Below are positions 25,871 through 38,099 of a stretch of 64,000 bases of DNA, in pieces; the stretch's first letter is position 1; each line of letters opens with the position of its first letter. The DNA lies in assembly GCA_033961575.1 (NCBI GenBank), contig CM066740.1, positions 90,317,117 through 90,381,116 on the forward strand, written 5' to 3'. The translations under genes and the position numbers were made by a program. The notes beneath the pieces were generated by a model. The model made no database searches and was not told the origin of the DNA. It was given only the letters and a program-made list of their open reading frames with translations. This stretch comes from Aselliscus stoliczkanus. Taxonomy: Eukaryota; Chordata; Mammalia; Chiroptera; Hipposideridae.

Positions 25871-26419
25871 AGCCTTCACTGGGGACAGAGCTGGGAAACT
25901 GCTGTGTGCAAACTAACTCACACGCACACACACGTCGACATTTCCCTGTCCGTACAAATCTTAAAAATCATGAGTTTATCCTGATCCTGCTCGGTCCATT
26001 CCAACACCACAAAATTCCCTTTAACCTTTCCTTACATGTGGCTCCTTTCGCCAACACTGAAAAACCTACGTCTCATTATTTACCAAATGCTTACTTACTC
26101 GTTCCCTTGTAGCGTACACACAAGGTACAACAGTTTCAGAACTGCTAAGCCATTTGTTCACTAAGTTATAGCACCTATGTGCAGTTCCTTTGGTCTTCAG
26201 CTTTACGGGTAATCCAGCCAAGATACCGTCTTCCAGTTCCTTAGTGTCCTTTTAAGTATGATTTTGCTATTCCTTTTGGTTTCCCTGTATCCTAGATGGT
26301 TGTGAATGCTTATGTACGGGGTATGTTAAACATTCCTATGGTTCTAAGTAACAGCCGTACAGAAAGATATATCTGAGAAGTGCCATACCCGCCCCAGCTA
26401 CGTGGACCCGTTCCTGTCT

Positions 26420-27010
26420 TCTTTCCACCTCTTTCCTAACCACATCCAGGGGTAACCAACTTCTTTACTTTCTGGTTTACCCTTCCAGTATCTCTTTTCC
26501 ACAAATGATCCTGTGCTTGTGTACTTCCTCACATCTCATTCTTTCTTACCTAAAGGGCTGCATACCGTAAATGGTCTCCTGCACTTTTTTCCCCACTTAC
26601 AAGTATATATTAGAAAGCATTCCACATCTGCTTATATAGGTGTTCCTCACTGTATTTTTACAGGTGCGCTGTATTCCACTGTATGAACCATACCATGGTT
26701 TATTCAACCACTCTATTACATGTAGCCATTTAGGTTGTTTCCAGTATTTTCCAAATTAAACAATGCTACAACTATTAACTTTTAATAGCACAAGTAGTTT
26801 ATATTACTGGAGGCAGATTTCCAGGATAGGTTCCGAGAAAGGTCAAAAGATAAGTGCATACGTAGTTTGTTACTGCCAAATTTCCCTGCAGAAGGTTTGT
26901 ACCAAAGTGCACTCCCACCAGCAAAGTATAAGATTGACTATTTCCCCACAGTCTTATCAACAAATGTGTTGTTAGATGTTTCCAGTTTTGTTAGTGAGAC
27001 AAACTCTTTG
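26420..27010 (-). mobile_element. LINE-1 3' region, antisense
   Basis: Antisense L1 phrases: ATTTAGGTTGTTTCCAGTAT, AACAATGCTACAACTATTAA and AAGTGCACTCCCACCAGCAA. Decayed; borders approximate. Confidence 0.6.
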
Positions 27011-27567
27011 TAATAGAAAACAAATGTTTGAAGTTCTAGCTAACTGATCAATCCTGTGCCTATTTGATAATGCTGAAAAACAAAACAACCAAAAACAGTA
27101 GAAACGGCAATAGTAGACTGACACTGCCACAAGTTTTGACTGGCTGGCTCTAGGGGAGAAATAAAGGTTTGACAATGCTGCCGCTGACGCCTTTCTAATC
27201 TCATCTTTCCTTCTGCACCCCGCTTGCTTGGACCCACTCAGCACTAAAGCCTAGCTAAAGTGAGAAGGCAGGCGGGTCTCCATGGCCCGTGAGTTCCATG
27301 TCAGAGGTAGGGCTCACTCTGATAGTCAATTAAGTCTTGAAAGAACAAGGATGGTGCCTTCTGTCCAAAAGGGTCAGGGTGAGGCAAACTTTCCTTCCCC
27401 TCTGAGGGAACAGAGCTAGGACGTGTATGGACACCTCCATACTCACTGTAGACGAGTGTCACTATTCCTGCATTTATATAAATAGGAAAGAGTTCCTATC
27501 GATTCCTCCAGTTCCAATTCAACACCACAAAGTCCAGCCTCCCAGCCTGTTCACTGCCTTTCCTGTA

Positions 27568-27737
27568 GCACAAACACACTTCGTGTCATGCTTCGCTTGA
27601 CTGCACTTCACAGATGCTGTGCTTTTGACACAATGAATTCAAGACCCTCCAGCGAGGCCACGATCCCCTTTACTGTCCTACTTGCTTTATGGCAGTGGTC
27701 TGGGCCCAATCCCACAATCATCTCCGAGATATGCCTG
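27568..27737. mobile_element. Tigger-like MITE relic
   Basis: The right end, read in reverse, is CAGGCATATCTCGGAGATGA followed by TTGTGGG, matching Tigger-type terminal sequence, and is followed by TA. The left part has the other Tigger end pattern, TGCTTCGCTTGACTGCACTT and CACAGATGCTGTG. At about 170 bp it is an internally deleted copy. Confidence 0.6.
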
Positions 27738-28777
27738 TACTTTTCACTGTCACAAAGCAATCCCAAACTACTTCTGAATCCATTCAGGAAAGAAAGAGCT
27801 CCCACTGATCTATCACTGTCTCGATCTGGCCAGCTAAGTGTGTTCAGACTGTGCAATTCCTATTCTGCATCATATTGTTCACACTTTACTACCATAAGCA
27901 GTTATACGAAATATCACCTTCCCAAAACAAGCACTCTAACTTGCTTTATCTTGAGGTGAGTTACTTATCCACATAAATTAGATCATTTTGATAATCTGAA
28001 TAAAGCTCGAGTTATAATAATGGAATCATTACTTGAATGTAAGTCCTTGTCTCAAAGACATTTTTGAAAGTTTTAACTATATCCAACCTATTAAAGCCCA
28101 TATAATTTCTGTGGTCCAAATTTCCCACTTCTAATATTCCTTTGGAAGGGTTAGTTCACTTCTCCCAAATACACTTGTCAAAAACCAGAGGGAAACTGAA
28201 GCCAGCAAAACAATTTCACTACACAGGGTTTGTTGCCTTTACAGAGGGAAGACAAATGTTGCATTTACTTCGGTGCTCATTTCAAAATTACATGGAAATC
28301 ATAGTGAAAGCTCTGAAAGATGGCAGGCCATGTACATATTACTTTGGGGTAGTGCCAAGAAGACAAACTGAACTGCCAACTTAACTGAAAAGAAATCATT
28401 TCAATCCATTTTTAAAATAGCAAACAAGGCTAGTCTGCATGTGAACTGAAGACCTGTCAACTTTTGTCCCTTTTATTTTAAATCTTCATCAAATAATTCT
28501 GTCTTAAAAAGACAAAACCACATGAATGTATACGCATAGCTAGTAAACGTTTGACTTAAATGTAAAATACTTATCTTAAAGGTTTACATTTATTGCAAAC
28601 TTAACATATTATATTCTACTGGTCTGCACAAACTCCCTTGGATATAAATGCCTACTTTCCCATTTTCAGGGTTTTACATTATAGCGACCTTTGAGTAAAG
28701 GACTCTCACACGTGACCCACTGTGCTGACCGGAGCGCGGCTACAAACTGTGCTCAAGCCTTTGTTTCTCCTCCTTAC

Positions 28778-28887
28778 CTCTGTGCTCCCTGAGACAACAG
28801 CTTTGTCCACGGTCCCCAGTAACGGCTCTTCCAGCTGGCACACTCCCAGTGACCACTCCACACAACGGTGATGAGCCCAGCAAGTGC
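28778..28887 (-). CDS. KMT2C: KMT2C exon 6 (second half of pre-PHD zinc knuckle)
   Basis: The exon is 110 bases. GC completes Gly; the frame reads TCWAHHRCVEWSLGVCQLEE, then PLLGTVDKAVVSGSTE, ending at a codon boundary (phase 0). The acceptor is CCCTCTCAG and the donor GAG|GTAAGG. The W-A-H-H-R-C motif supplies the His and Cys that pair with CAFC of exon 4 to bind zinc, the arrangement W-x-H-x-x-C seen in MLL-family extended PHD modules. It is followed directly by the PHD proper in exon 7. Differences from human by memory are small: QLEE for QMEE and LLGTVD for LLVNVD. Confidence 0.97.
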
Positions 28888-29025
28888 CTGAGAGGGTTTC
28901 AGTGACAAGGAGCAAACGGAGAACGTTAAACACACTAAAGCTAATGAGTGCACACGTAAACCCCCCAAGTCACCTCTAACGTGTGAAATGCACAATGGCG
29001 ACCTGCAGCTCTGATACCACTAATG

Positions 29026-29211
29026 CAGCCCTTCTCAAAATGTGGTCCAGCCTCCGGGCCACAGCATCAGTATCATCTGGGAACGTGTTAGAAATGCACA
29101 ACCACACGTCACAACCAGACCTGCTGAATTAAGGACTCTCGCAGTGCCGCCAGAGGCGTTTCACAAGCCCTCCAGGTGAGTCTGATGCACACAAAAAGTT
29201 GAGAACCACTG
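29026..29211 (-). mobile_element. MER5A-like hAT-Charlie MITE
   Basis: Terminal inverted repeats CAGCCCTTCTCAAAA and TTGAGAACCACTG (the reverse of CAGTGGTTCTCAA) and the interior ATCTGGGAACGTGTTAGAAA and CCTCCAGGTGAGTCTGATGC match MER5A as I know it. Old insertion, shared among placental mammals. Confidence 0.85.
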
Positions 29212-29280
29212 AATTAGTGATTACTTCTTTAACAAAAGTATTCATTTCCAATCACTTTTCTTTAAAAATGATAAGATATT

Positions 29281-29441
29281 GGGCCGGCCGAGTGGCTCCG
29301 TGGGTTAAGAGCTCGCTCAAGAGTGCGAGCTGAGCTCTGAGCAACAAACAGCAGTTCGATGCCCAGCCGAGCTGAGCTGCCAACAGGTGGCAGGATGGCT
29401 CAGCTTAAAAAAAAAAAAAATAAATAAATAAATAAAAAAAA
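29281..29441 (+). mobile_element. tRNA-derived SINE, second type
   Basis: Head GGGCCGGCCGAGTGGCTCCG, GAGCTCGCTCAAGAGTGCGA, end GGCAGGATGGCTCAGC, tail of A and TAAA repeats. Edges carry GATATT. Located in KMT2C intron 5, antisense to the gene. Confidence 0.92.
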
Positions 29442-30061
29442 GGATATTTTATTTGGAATCTTATACATAACACGTAAAGGACATTATTTAATACTTTGTT
29501 TATGCAAAGAGAATGTATGGCAAAGAAGCTACATTATACATTTCTCTTCCGCCCCAACCCACACCCATCACTGGTAGCAGCTCAGTCTTAAATTCTCAAC
29601 ACACAGACTGGAACCACTACCAATGAATACACAGCTCAACAGCAGCGCACTGCGAGTGTATGTGCTACACCGTTACACTGGGGCAGCCATGGCCGAGAAC
29701 TACTGGCCTTCACCCCTACATTCAACAGGCCCGGGCCGCCACGCTCCCCAAGTTCTCAGATCCCTTTAGAATTTCCTAGCTCAACTGTCAGTTTTCCACG
29801 GCAGTGCTATCTACACAAAAGCAAATGCCAATATTTACAGAAGTACCCAGCGACGTTAGCCCTATGCAGATGCTAAATAAATTAGGTACACATAATCAGA
29901 CAATTTCTTTTCACCTAAACAGGCATGCTTACCAATGACATTTTTTCCACAGTGCGATCCTGATTCTTTCTAGGTGAAAGGCAGTTACTATTAAGTTGAT
30001 AATACCCTAAAATTAAAATGCTTTCAGAATCAAGAGGTAATTATTACTGAAGCTCACACAC

Positions 30062-30207
30062 CTGTAGGGTCAAATAAGGCCTGGACGTCTATGGCATCCG
30101 GAAGGCCAACCAGGCTGAGCTCGTCCCACAATTTGCCAGCCTGCTCGTCTGCGACGGTCTGCGTGCTCACACTTACACAGGGCGCTGCATTCTGCTGAGA
30201 TCGTTCT
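30062..30207 (-). CDS. KMT2C: KMT2C exon 5 (linker before the pre-PHD HxxC)
   Basis: The exon is 146 bases. A completes Lys from exon 4; the frame then reads ERSQQNAAPCVSVSTQTVAD, EQAGKLWDELSLVGLPDAID and VQALFDPT, and the final G begins the Gly codon finished in exon 6. The acceptor is TTTTTCCCAG. The donor is ACAG|GTGTGT, which departs from the usual GTAAGT/GTGAGT; the competing GT two bases downstream would break the frame with exon 6, so this site is chosen on phase. The core GKLWDELSLVGLPDAID is conserved with human KMT2C by memory. The bat sequence seems to lack the Pro that follows ERS in human. It lies between the two halves of the zinc knuckle. Confidence 0.95.
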
Positions 30208-33200
30208 CTGGGAAAAACAAAATAAAATCGATGTGAAAGTCACAGCAGTAGAAAAGGTTTTGTTTTAGGACAACTTAAATATAATGTATTGCCAGATCAA
30301 TTTTAATTTATTAGGCATAAACTGTCATAAAACTTCTAAAACACATCTGTTATTATTCACAGTCTAAAATGTAAAACTGGGTTGCTACATTGCATCATCT
30401 AAGTAACAACTAAAACCAGCCTCCAAATCTGTAAGAAGTGTAAAAATTACAGTTGCAAATGTCTTTTGCCATTCTATAATGAAAAAAAAAAAATCGATGT
30501 TCTAATAATCTAATCAGGAACCACATTTTATCACATAAATTGAACATTTCTTTGGCCTTACTTTAAATGCTTATAAAATATAACTCAACCAAATCAGAAG
30601 TTTTAATTTGCTTTATTGTGAGTGAGAACTACCATAACAGAGCCGACAGTTACGTTTATGTAAAGAGAGGTTATTTCCCCAGGGAAATGGACACCATTAC
30701 AGGTGTGCAAAGGGCGCAGTGGGAGCAAGGCGCGTCAGCTGCAGCTTCCGTGCGGCCCCCACAAACCCCCACAGCTGCTCCATGGCGTGACGCTGCAAGC
30801 GCTCTTCTAGGAAGAGTTCACCTGACACATCAGAAGTAAAAGAGAAAAAGCCAAAAATCTACTAGTGACTTGGGGAAGAAGGAAGGGAGAGTAACCGCAA
30901 AACATACAGCATAAAATGAACGTTGAATAAGGTATACAAGTGGGAGGTTTCAGATTTTTCAGGCCCCGGAAGTTCAGACATTAACTGAGATCCTGAAGTA
31001 AACAATGACTGCTATTGTGTGTCCACATTAAATATGGGAACTCAGGTGGCTGGCGCTAGGCTTCAATCTGCTCCTGATATCACGGCGTTGGACCTGATAC
31101 AATTCTGCATGATATCACTACTGAACATAGATCACAACTCACTGCACTTCTGTCTGCTGGACATTTATCATGATTCCTATTAAGAGAAAATCAGCACAAT
31201 GGCAGGGGACTAAAGGTTTTTATACCTGGAATCATTTTATACCTGGAAAGAAAAAAAGGATTAACATACAGCAGTAAGCACATTAGAATATCAAACCATA
31301 TAAAAATCAGCAGTATTTTTTATGTTCAGCATTAGAAACGCACAGACTCACTTTTTAAAAGTTTAGCATGCTATGTTAACTTTAAAGTCTCGTTTTCATA
31401 AACGCCCACAGTAAAATGAGAACAAACACTTTCCTATAAATATAATCTTAATGTTCACGAATATTCTTTATTACTAATCATTGTTATTTTACTGGGAGGG
31501 AAAGAAGACTAACAGCTCATCTATAACGAGTACTGTATTGTTTTAACATATTCCTTTGCAGCAGTGTTGAACGGGGGGCCGGGTATAAGAACCCATGGAA
31601 TGACTAACCCATCTATTACTACCCAGGTCCTAACCAGTGGCTTCATCAAATTTCACCAACGGGCTTTGCGTCCAGTTTGTATGTACACGCTGTATCAGTA
31701 AGATGCTGATGTCAACCCGAAAAATGACAGCAGCCCAACTCAGGAAAGACCCTCAAGAGATGTCAGATGAAACACACACCCCAAAATTTTAAGTCTAAAA
31801 CAAAAGGAAAGAGGAAAGACTCCCTGATCATCCAGTCTTATAGTTAGGGCACCAAGAGTAAAAACTACTTAGAAACCTTATTTTCAAAATAAAAAAGAAT
31901 TAACTAGCTGTTTACCTGGTTTATAGTTCATTAGTAACATAGTCTGTAAATATTTAAAACCACTATCAAGCTAAATTAATCGTCTACCCCTAAACGATTT
32001 CCAAGCTTTATCAATGTGCTTTATTCTTAAGGTCCATTAACTGGCTTGTTATCATTACTTAGTAACTTAGTGAACATTAAGTATATATGAAGACTTTCAT
32101 TAAAACAAGGCTATTTTTACATAACTATCATATTAGCTCATAAATGTTTTCACTAAAAGTTAACTTTGTTTATAAAATAAGTAAATGAAGCCCAACTGTA
32201 TTTCCCAGAACAGGTGTTGATATAACTGCCATGATTCAAGGTACAACATGAAAATATAAGATATAACCTGGTCCAGTCCATAAATTTGCTAATTACTGAT
32301 GGACATTATAATGAGTTTGTAGGACTTTTACTAGTGCATCTTATTAGGCTGTGAGCACTCAATTTACCACAAAAGGCAAAGCTCTGATATATGATCTAGC
32401 TATGGCCTTTAAATTATCAAGACTCTCCAAATATAGTACTTGTAAACTTCCTTAAACTGTTCCACCTTAAATTCTTTTAAAAGATTCTCTTGTTATTGTT
32501 TCATTTCCTCCTTCAGGTCTTCAAGGCACTGGCAGCAGTTCAAAAGAAGGAGCCAATCAAATAAGTACAACACAACAGTGCCTCAGTGCTTAAATGTGGA
32601 TACAAGCCAGAGAAGCACTTGGATGATTACATCATCACCCTCAAGGGGCAGCGCTGGGGAGCTTTCCAAGCGAAATTAATTTTACACTTTCTCATCGACC
32701 TCAGAAAATTCTATTCCCTCGACTATCAGAGCCAAGCCCACAGATTAAGATGGGCTTTAACCAAAACTCTAAAACACATAAAAAGAGTTTTAACTCCGAA
32801 AAACAGTGTAGGTGCACCCCTACACTGTCCATGAATATGGACGCACATCTACAGTTATGCAAATATCTTAGCACGTTCTTGTTTCATTTAAGGAAAGGAT
32901 CTTTACCTTTGGAAAGGGCATTCTCAGCATACCTCTCAGACAGCAAGTAGGCCTGCGAAAGAGTTCACAAGACAGCCCTACACTCTGAACCACAGAGAGA
33001 AATCAATAAGTGACACATGAAGGACATGAGCAGTGAAAAGCACTTTGGTTTCGCTGGGCTCTTATGTCATGGTCTTACAAACAATTAAAAATTTATTTAG
33101 AGGAAGGCAAAGAAGGGCTTCATTAACCTTTTTTATCTTCTTTCCATTTATGTTCTGTTCTTAAAAGTTTTCTTCTAAAAGTTAACTTTTGTGATAATTC

Positions 33201-33408
33201 TGATTTTGTTATACATACAACTAAGATAAACTTCTTTTGATATGAGATTTTGAGAAAGGGGGCATTTGTTGGGTTAATGTTGAGTCATAAAGCAGCCTAT
33301 GAAAGTTGAAAACATGAGACTGTTTGGTAACAACACCATTTATACATTCACAAACAATACGATGAAAGTCTTCTCGCATCCCAAGCAGTTAAACTCAAAC
33401 TCGCTTAC
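30208..33408 (-). other. KMT2C: KMT2C intron 4 (3.2 kb)
   Basis: AT-rich intron with no recent SINE, unlike its neighbours. An 82-codon open frame on the plus strand near 32586 has no family resemblance that I recognise. I see no RNA gene and no clear transposon in it. Confidence 0.8.
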
Positions 33409-33609
33409 TTTCTCTGTCCTCGCTGTTTGCGTGATGCTGAGTTTTGTATTTTCTCACAGGTTCCACTGCTGCTGTCCTCAATGTCCTTCTTGTTAGAAGG
33501 TTGGTTTTTCCACGGCAGGATGAATCCAGGCGTCACTCTGAATTGTTTTAAGTCTCCTTGTCCTAAGGAGCTTTTTTCACCACAGTAACAAAAAGCGCAG
33601 AGCTGTTCG
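33409..33609 (-). CDS. KMT2C: KMT2C exon 4 (start of extended PHD: CxxC zinc knuckle)
   Basis: The exon is 201 bases. C completes a Ser codon; the frame starts EQLCAFCYCGEKSSLGQGDL and continues through KQFRVTPGFILPWKNQPSNK to a basic tail SRKQRGQR, ending AA of a Lys codon. The acceptor is CTACCAG and the donor AA|GTAAGC. The CAFC pair is the first half of the pre-PHD zinc knuckle of the extended PHD module; its partner His and Cys come from exon 6, as in other MLL-family extended PHDs. The module helps chromatin and partner binding of the MLL3 complex. The region after LPWKNQPSNKK is a low-complexity linker and the basic RKQRGQRK stretch may be a nuclear-localisation patch (inference). Confidence 0.96.
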
Positions 33610-35989
33610 CTGGTAGAAGTGAAAGCAAGGAAGACAGAGAAAGAGACAGTAACTTTACTTGACTATTTTAAGTAACAGATACTTGTGCTTTACAATGAAA
33701 TACTATGTTTTTAGAGTAAGCTAAGCTTAAGAACAATTAAGAATGATAATACCATAAGAACAATTAAATGTGATAACAATTATACAATTGCAATTCTACT
33801 TTTCCACAGCATAATTTTTTAAGTAGTAACATACCAAATGAAAAAATTCTAGTTTGTACTTAGAGAAACAATTGTCTTTTAAATCTGATTCAAGAAATTG
33901 AAGTTTTAAAAAAAGAAAGGAAGGAAAGCTAAGATTGGGGCAGAGGGTAGGGTTCAACAGTCACGTGATTATATACCGGCTCTGTAAAACAATTTGTGAC
34001 AAACTCTGATTTAACCACTTGATGGCACGTTTTTTGCACGTGATGGATTACCAAGCCCACGCATACACACATGGAGAGATGTAAATGCACATGGTTACTG
34101 GGTCAGGCAGTCAGTGTTGGGGTTAACAGGGATGGGGAAGGGATGCCAAGGCTGAGCACAGGGTTTATAGTGGGACACTTTATTGTGTCGTACATAGACA
34201 GAAGACATTATGCTCGTATCAGAGCTAAAGAACACAGAGAATGAACCCTAATGTAAACTATGGGCTTTAGGGAATGGTGCATCCAAACAGGTGTATCGGT
34301 CGTAGCCAACGTACCACTGTAACGCACACTGCTGGCAAAAGAGGCAGCTAAGGCAGTTGAAGGCTGGGATGGGCAACCCCATTCCTGAAGGGGTACACAC
34401 TGCCTCAGAGAGCACAGCCTTCAAAGGGCAGCTCCCCTGGGGTCTACTTCTCTTCACAGCAGCACATCTACGGCTGCTGTACCCCGATCTTTCTTTTCGT
34501 CCATTACACTCCCCACCATTACCTCTGTCATACCTACCCCATGGGCTTGCATAATGCCTTATGTGAACAGGTGATAGAAACAATCTGTAATCTTTTCAGG
34601 TGATTGTTTTTAGCTTAAATTCATCATGGGCCTTTCTCAACGAATTACCTTTTGTTTATGAAAGTTATCTATTTAAGTTTTTCCAATATTACCTATCTCA
34701 ATTTAATAACATGATGTTGCTCACTGATACACACACAATTAAATGTGATCTACTTTCAGAAAAATAAAGTCCAATAGGAAAAAATTATTTTTCATCTTGC
34801 TTAAAAGACACTACCACCAGTATCTTTTGCCAATATCTTATTCATTTCCTATTTTCCCTGTTGATCATTTTCTCTAAGCCACTAACTTCGCTTACGTTTC
34901 CCTCAGTGTACCCTGTTTCTGGTTTGTTCCTTCCCCAGGAACACTACCTCGGCGGGGCACGACTCAGATGTCGGCATGAGCCTTATCAACAACGCTGATT
35001 ACAGCAACACCGCTTGGGAAACGGAGTAATGCTTTAAAGTAGTGACAAACAACACCTTCACATTCAGTTTTATATCCAAGGCCATCACTCAAATATGAAA
35101 GTGTAAAGAAATTATTCCCAGCTTAGAAGACCTCAGAAATTTTGCTGCACAAGAGAGCCACGACGTACTCAAATTTTTAGAGTTAGGAAAGGTTGCAAGA
35201 GGTGTAGGAAGTAAGGGTAGTCAAACAGCTGGAGTAACTGATTAACTTGGGGTGGGACAGGGACATTTCTGGTTTCCGCTCTGGATGTAGAAAGCTGCAA
35301 CCAATTCCCCTGCAACTGAATGAAAGGCACCTGCAAAAAGCAGTCAGCTCCAAGCACTTGCTAGACCTGGGGAAGGCTGTCACACAAGCAGGATGAGAAG
35401 GGTTCAGTGACCAGTCTTCATCGGGTGCTACAGGCCAAGGCTGAAGCAGTGTGAGACCCACAGACACAGGGGACCCTACCCACTCCCAGGCGTCAGGCCA
35501 GTACCTCCCCAGGTGCCCACGGCCACAGCACACGCGAAGGTGAAGGGTCCTGGGAGAGGGCCAGTCATGGTACAAGCCTGGGAGGGGACAGCTGTCACAT
35601 GGGGAAGACACAGGGACCCACCCAGATCTCTGTCCCTCAGTTTTCCTGGTGGGAGAAGGGCAGCAAAAATGCCCACGCTGCAACGTGAAGCCCAGCTGCC
35701 GACCGAGGGACAGAATGGGGAGGCTGCGTCCTGGACCCCGACCACCGTGAGTCTCCCATCGGGGCAAAGGCAGGACCACTGAGACCGCCAGTCCTCAGGC
35801 CTGGGGACACAGTGCTGCCCGTGTGGCCAAGCCGGATCAGAACACGAAGCGTGCCGCCCAGCCGGTCTCCAGGGGAACTCGTACACATCACGAGTGGGGC
35901 CGCAAGGCAGTGCAGCCGCACTGGACAATGCTGTGGCGCTTCCGTTACAGTCTCTCTCCTGGGTGTTCGCACAAGTGAACTAAAACCCT

Positions 35990-36800
35990 AAGTTCACACC
36001 AAAACCTATGAGTGAATATTTATACCAATTTTATTCATAACTGCCAAAAACTCTTATAAACTACCCAAATATCCCTTCACCGGGCAATGGTAAACAAATT
36101 GTGGTAGGTACCTCCATAAAATAAATCCTAGTCAGCAAGAGAAAGGAGACAACCACTGATCTATGCAATAACACAGACTATTAACTCAAATGCAATACGC
36201 TAAGTAAAAAAGCCAGAATCAAAATACTTTATGGTTCCATTCATAGGATGTTACTGCAAAGGCAAAAACTACAGGACAGAAAGTAGGTAAGTGGCTGCGA
36301 AGGGCAGAAGCTGGGGTCAGGGCTGACAACAAATGGGCATTGGAAAATTTCTTAATACGATGGCACTGTTCTTTACCTTGTTGTGGCTATATGACTGTAC
36401 ACAATTCTCAAACTCATTCAAGGAATGGATTTTACATAAATTAAACCTTCATTTTTAAAAATGGAAAACATAAGTTAAGGGGGGCCAAGACAAAGGAAGT
36501 ATACATCTAAAATAACTAGAAAATAGTAAATGCCCAACCACTGTGCTATACACCCGAAGCTGAATAATACTGAATGTCAACTATTATTAAAAAAGAAAAG
36601 AAAGAAAACCATATATAGTCACGTGATGCAGAGTACAGCACAGGAATCGAGTCCATGAACTTGCAACAGCGACATACGATGGCAGATGGTAGCAGATTGG
36701 GGTGGGGGGTTAGCACTTTGTGAGGGTGTGTGTAAATGTCTAACAGTTACATTGTTTTCTACACCTGAAACTAATCTAAAAAGATAGAAACAGAAAGTAA
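35990..36800 (+). mobile_element. LINE-1 3' regions, two adjoining fragments
   Basis: An older L1M-like part (to about 36450: CAATGGTAAACAAATTGTGG, TTTATGGTTCCATTCATAGG) is followed by one or two L1 3' ends (GTGCTATACACCCGAAGCTG and TTTTCTACACCTGAAACTAA). Confidence 0.65.
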
Positions 36801-37203
36801 AATAACTAGAAAACGTAACGCCAAATGACAGATGCAAAGATACGAAAATATGGTAAAGTGCTAAGACTAAAATATCTATCAAAACTGTAAAGGTTTCAAA
36901 TTCTTTCAAAATTAAATTCAATTGGGTAAAGAAACATGAGGCTTAAGTCTTAAGGGGAATCATCTTAAAAATAAAATATAATGTATAATTAATAGAAAAA
37001 AATTACCAATAATAGAAGAGGAAAAATGTACCGCCTTCATAGAAGTCACGTGATAGTAAGGGAGACAAATAATTAACTGAAATGTTGGGGAATCATGTGT
37101 TACAGAGAACAGTAAAGCAGGATTAGTGGGTGAAATGTGGTGGGGGCGGCTGTTTTATTTATTTATCTATTTATTTTTGCTGATGAATCTGTGTTTTTGT
37201 GGG

Positions 37204-37649
37204 TTTTTTTAAAGATTTTATTGGGGAATTGGGGGAGGGGAACAGTGTTGGGGAATCGGGGAAGGGGAACAGACAAGTTGCTGTCCTTCTGTTCTTCAGT
37301 CTAGTTGCGGAGGACGTTGCTTCACTGGCCCATGTTGGTATCGTCATTGTGCTCTTCCCGGATGAGGCAGATCGGTCGCCGGCCCCTGGATGGTCGCTCA
37401 CCGAGGCTATTGGCGGCTCACGCTGACTGTCGGCTGCTCACACTGGCTGCGGGCCACTCACTGCAGCCTATGGCAGCCCACTGCAGCAGGGGCTGCAGCC
37501 TACACCGTCTCCGGGGCTCGCACAGCCCAGCTCCAGGTGGAGCTGTTGTTAGCTGTAGAGGGCAGTGTCACTGGCCCTCATGTGGGATCCGAACCGGGGC
37601 CGCTAGCATCCCAAAACCAGCTCTTACCAATGCGCCACTCGGCCTGCCC
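37204..37649 (-). mobile_element. Long tRNA-headed SINE with extended tail
   Basis: Nearly complete reverse copy (AAAGATTTTATTGGGGAATT to GCGCCACTCGGCCTGCCC). The likely target duplication, CTGTTTTATTTATTT at about 37150 and CTGTTTTACTTATTT after the head, is not next to the T run: about 40 bases of other sequence lie between. Confidence 0.9.
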
Positions 37650-38099
37650 TGTTTTACTTATTTTTCATCCTATTCTTTTATGTTGAAAATTTTTATAAAT
37701 TCCCCCAACATGTGGGCGGAGGGTTGAGCGGGGCATAGAGAACAGTATGCGAACACCTATATACCCTTCACTCAAGTTCCCCTCATGTGCTTCCCTTTCT
37801 TGAACTGACTGACACTAAGTTGAGATAACATGACACTTCAGAGGAGACCTGCAGGGGAGGGCCTCTCGGGGGAGGGAAGGCACATGACAGGCCCACGTGT
37901 GTCAGGAGCAGGGAGAGGCCAAGGTGACAGCAGCACAGGAAGTAACAAATGAAGTCAGAGGCAGGCAGGCTCAGATCACAACCTGCACAATATGGTATGG
38001 ATCTGAAATTTTAAACATAATTTAAATATTTAATATAAATGTAACAGCCATTAAAGAGAGCTGGGAGCAGACCCAACTTGTGTTTCATTATTATTATTA

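Larger units (their letters stand above)
2805..28777 (-). other. KMT2C: KMT2C intron 6 (26 kb)
   Basis: The longest intron in the window. It contains SINEs of all three types, the VES-like SINE, several LINE-1/HAL1 fragments, the nested hAT-Charlie element, the GA-rich microsatellite, the CpG-dense patch at 25.1-25.9 kb and a Tigger-like MITE. Stretches where I see nothing: 3230-5210, 5400-5920, 6860-7200, 8350-9000, 16870-17450, 17570-19820, 22800-24390, 24510-25060 and 27750-28770. Confidence 0.85.
28888..30061 (-). other. KMT2C: KMT2C intron 5 (1.2 kb)
   Basis: A short intron that carries one MER5A-like DNA transposon relic (29026-29211) and one second-type SINE (29281-29441). The remaining 29450-30050 is unique-looking sequence with nothing I can assign. 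Confidence 0.85.

Noticed and set aside
25101..25931. Several overlapping open frames of 85 to 159 codons on both strands
   Set aside because: High GC lowers stop frequency; no family motif, and the frames compete on both strands.
32586..32950. 82-codon plus-strand frame as a possible retrocopy
   Set aside because: No family recognised, no A tail or target duplication, and it is antisense to the host gene; support is insufficient.
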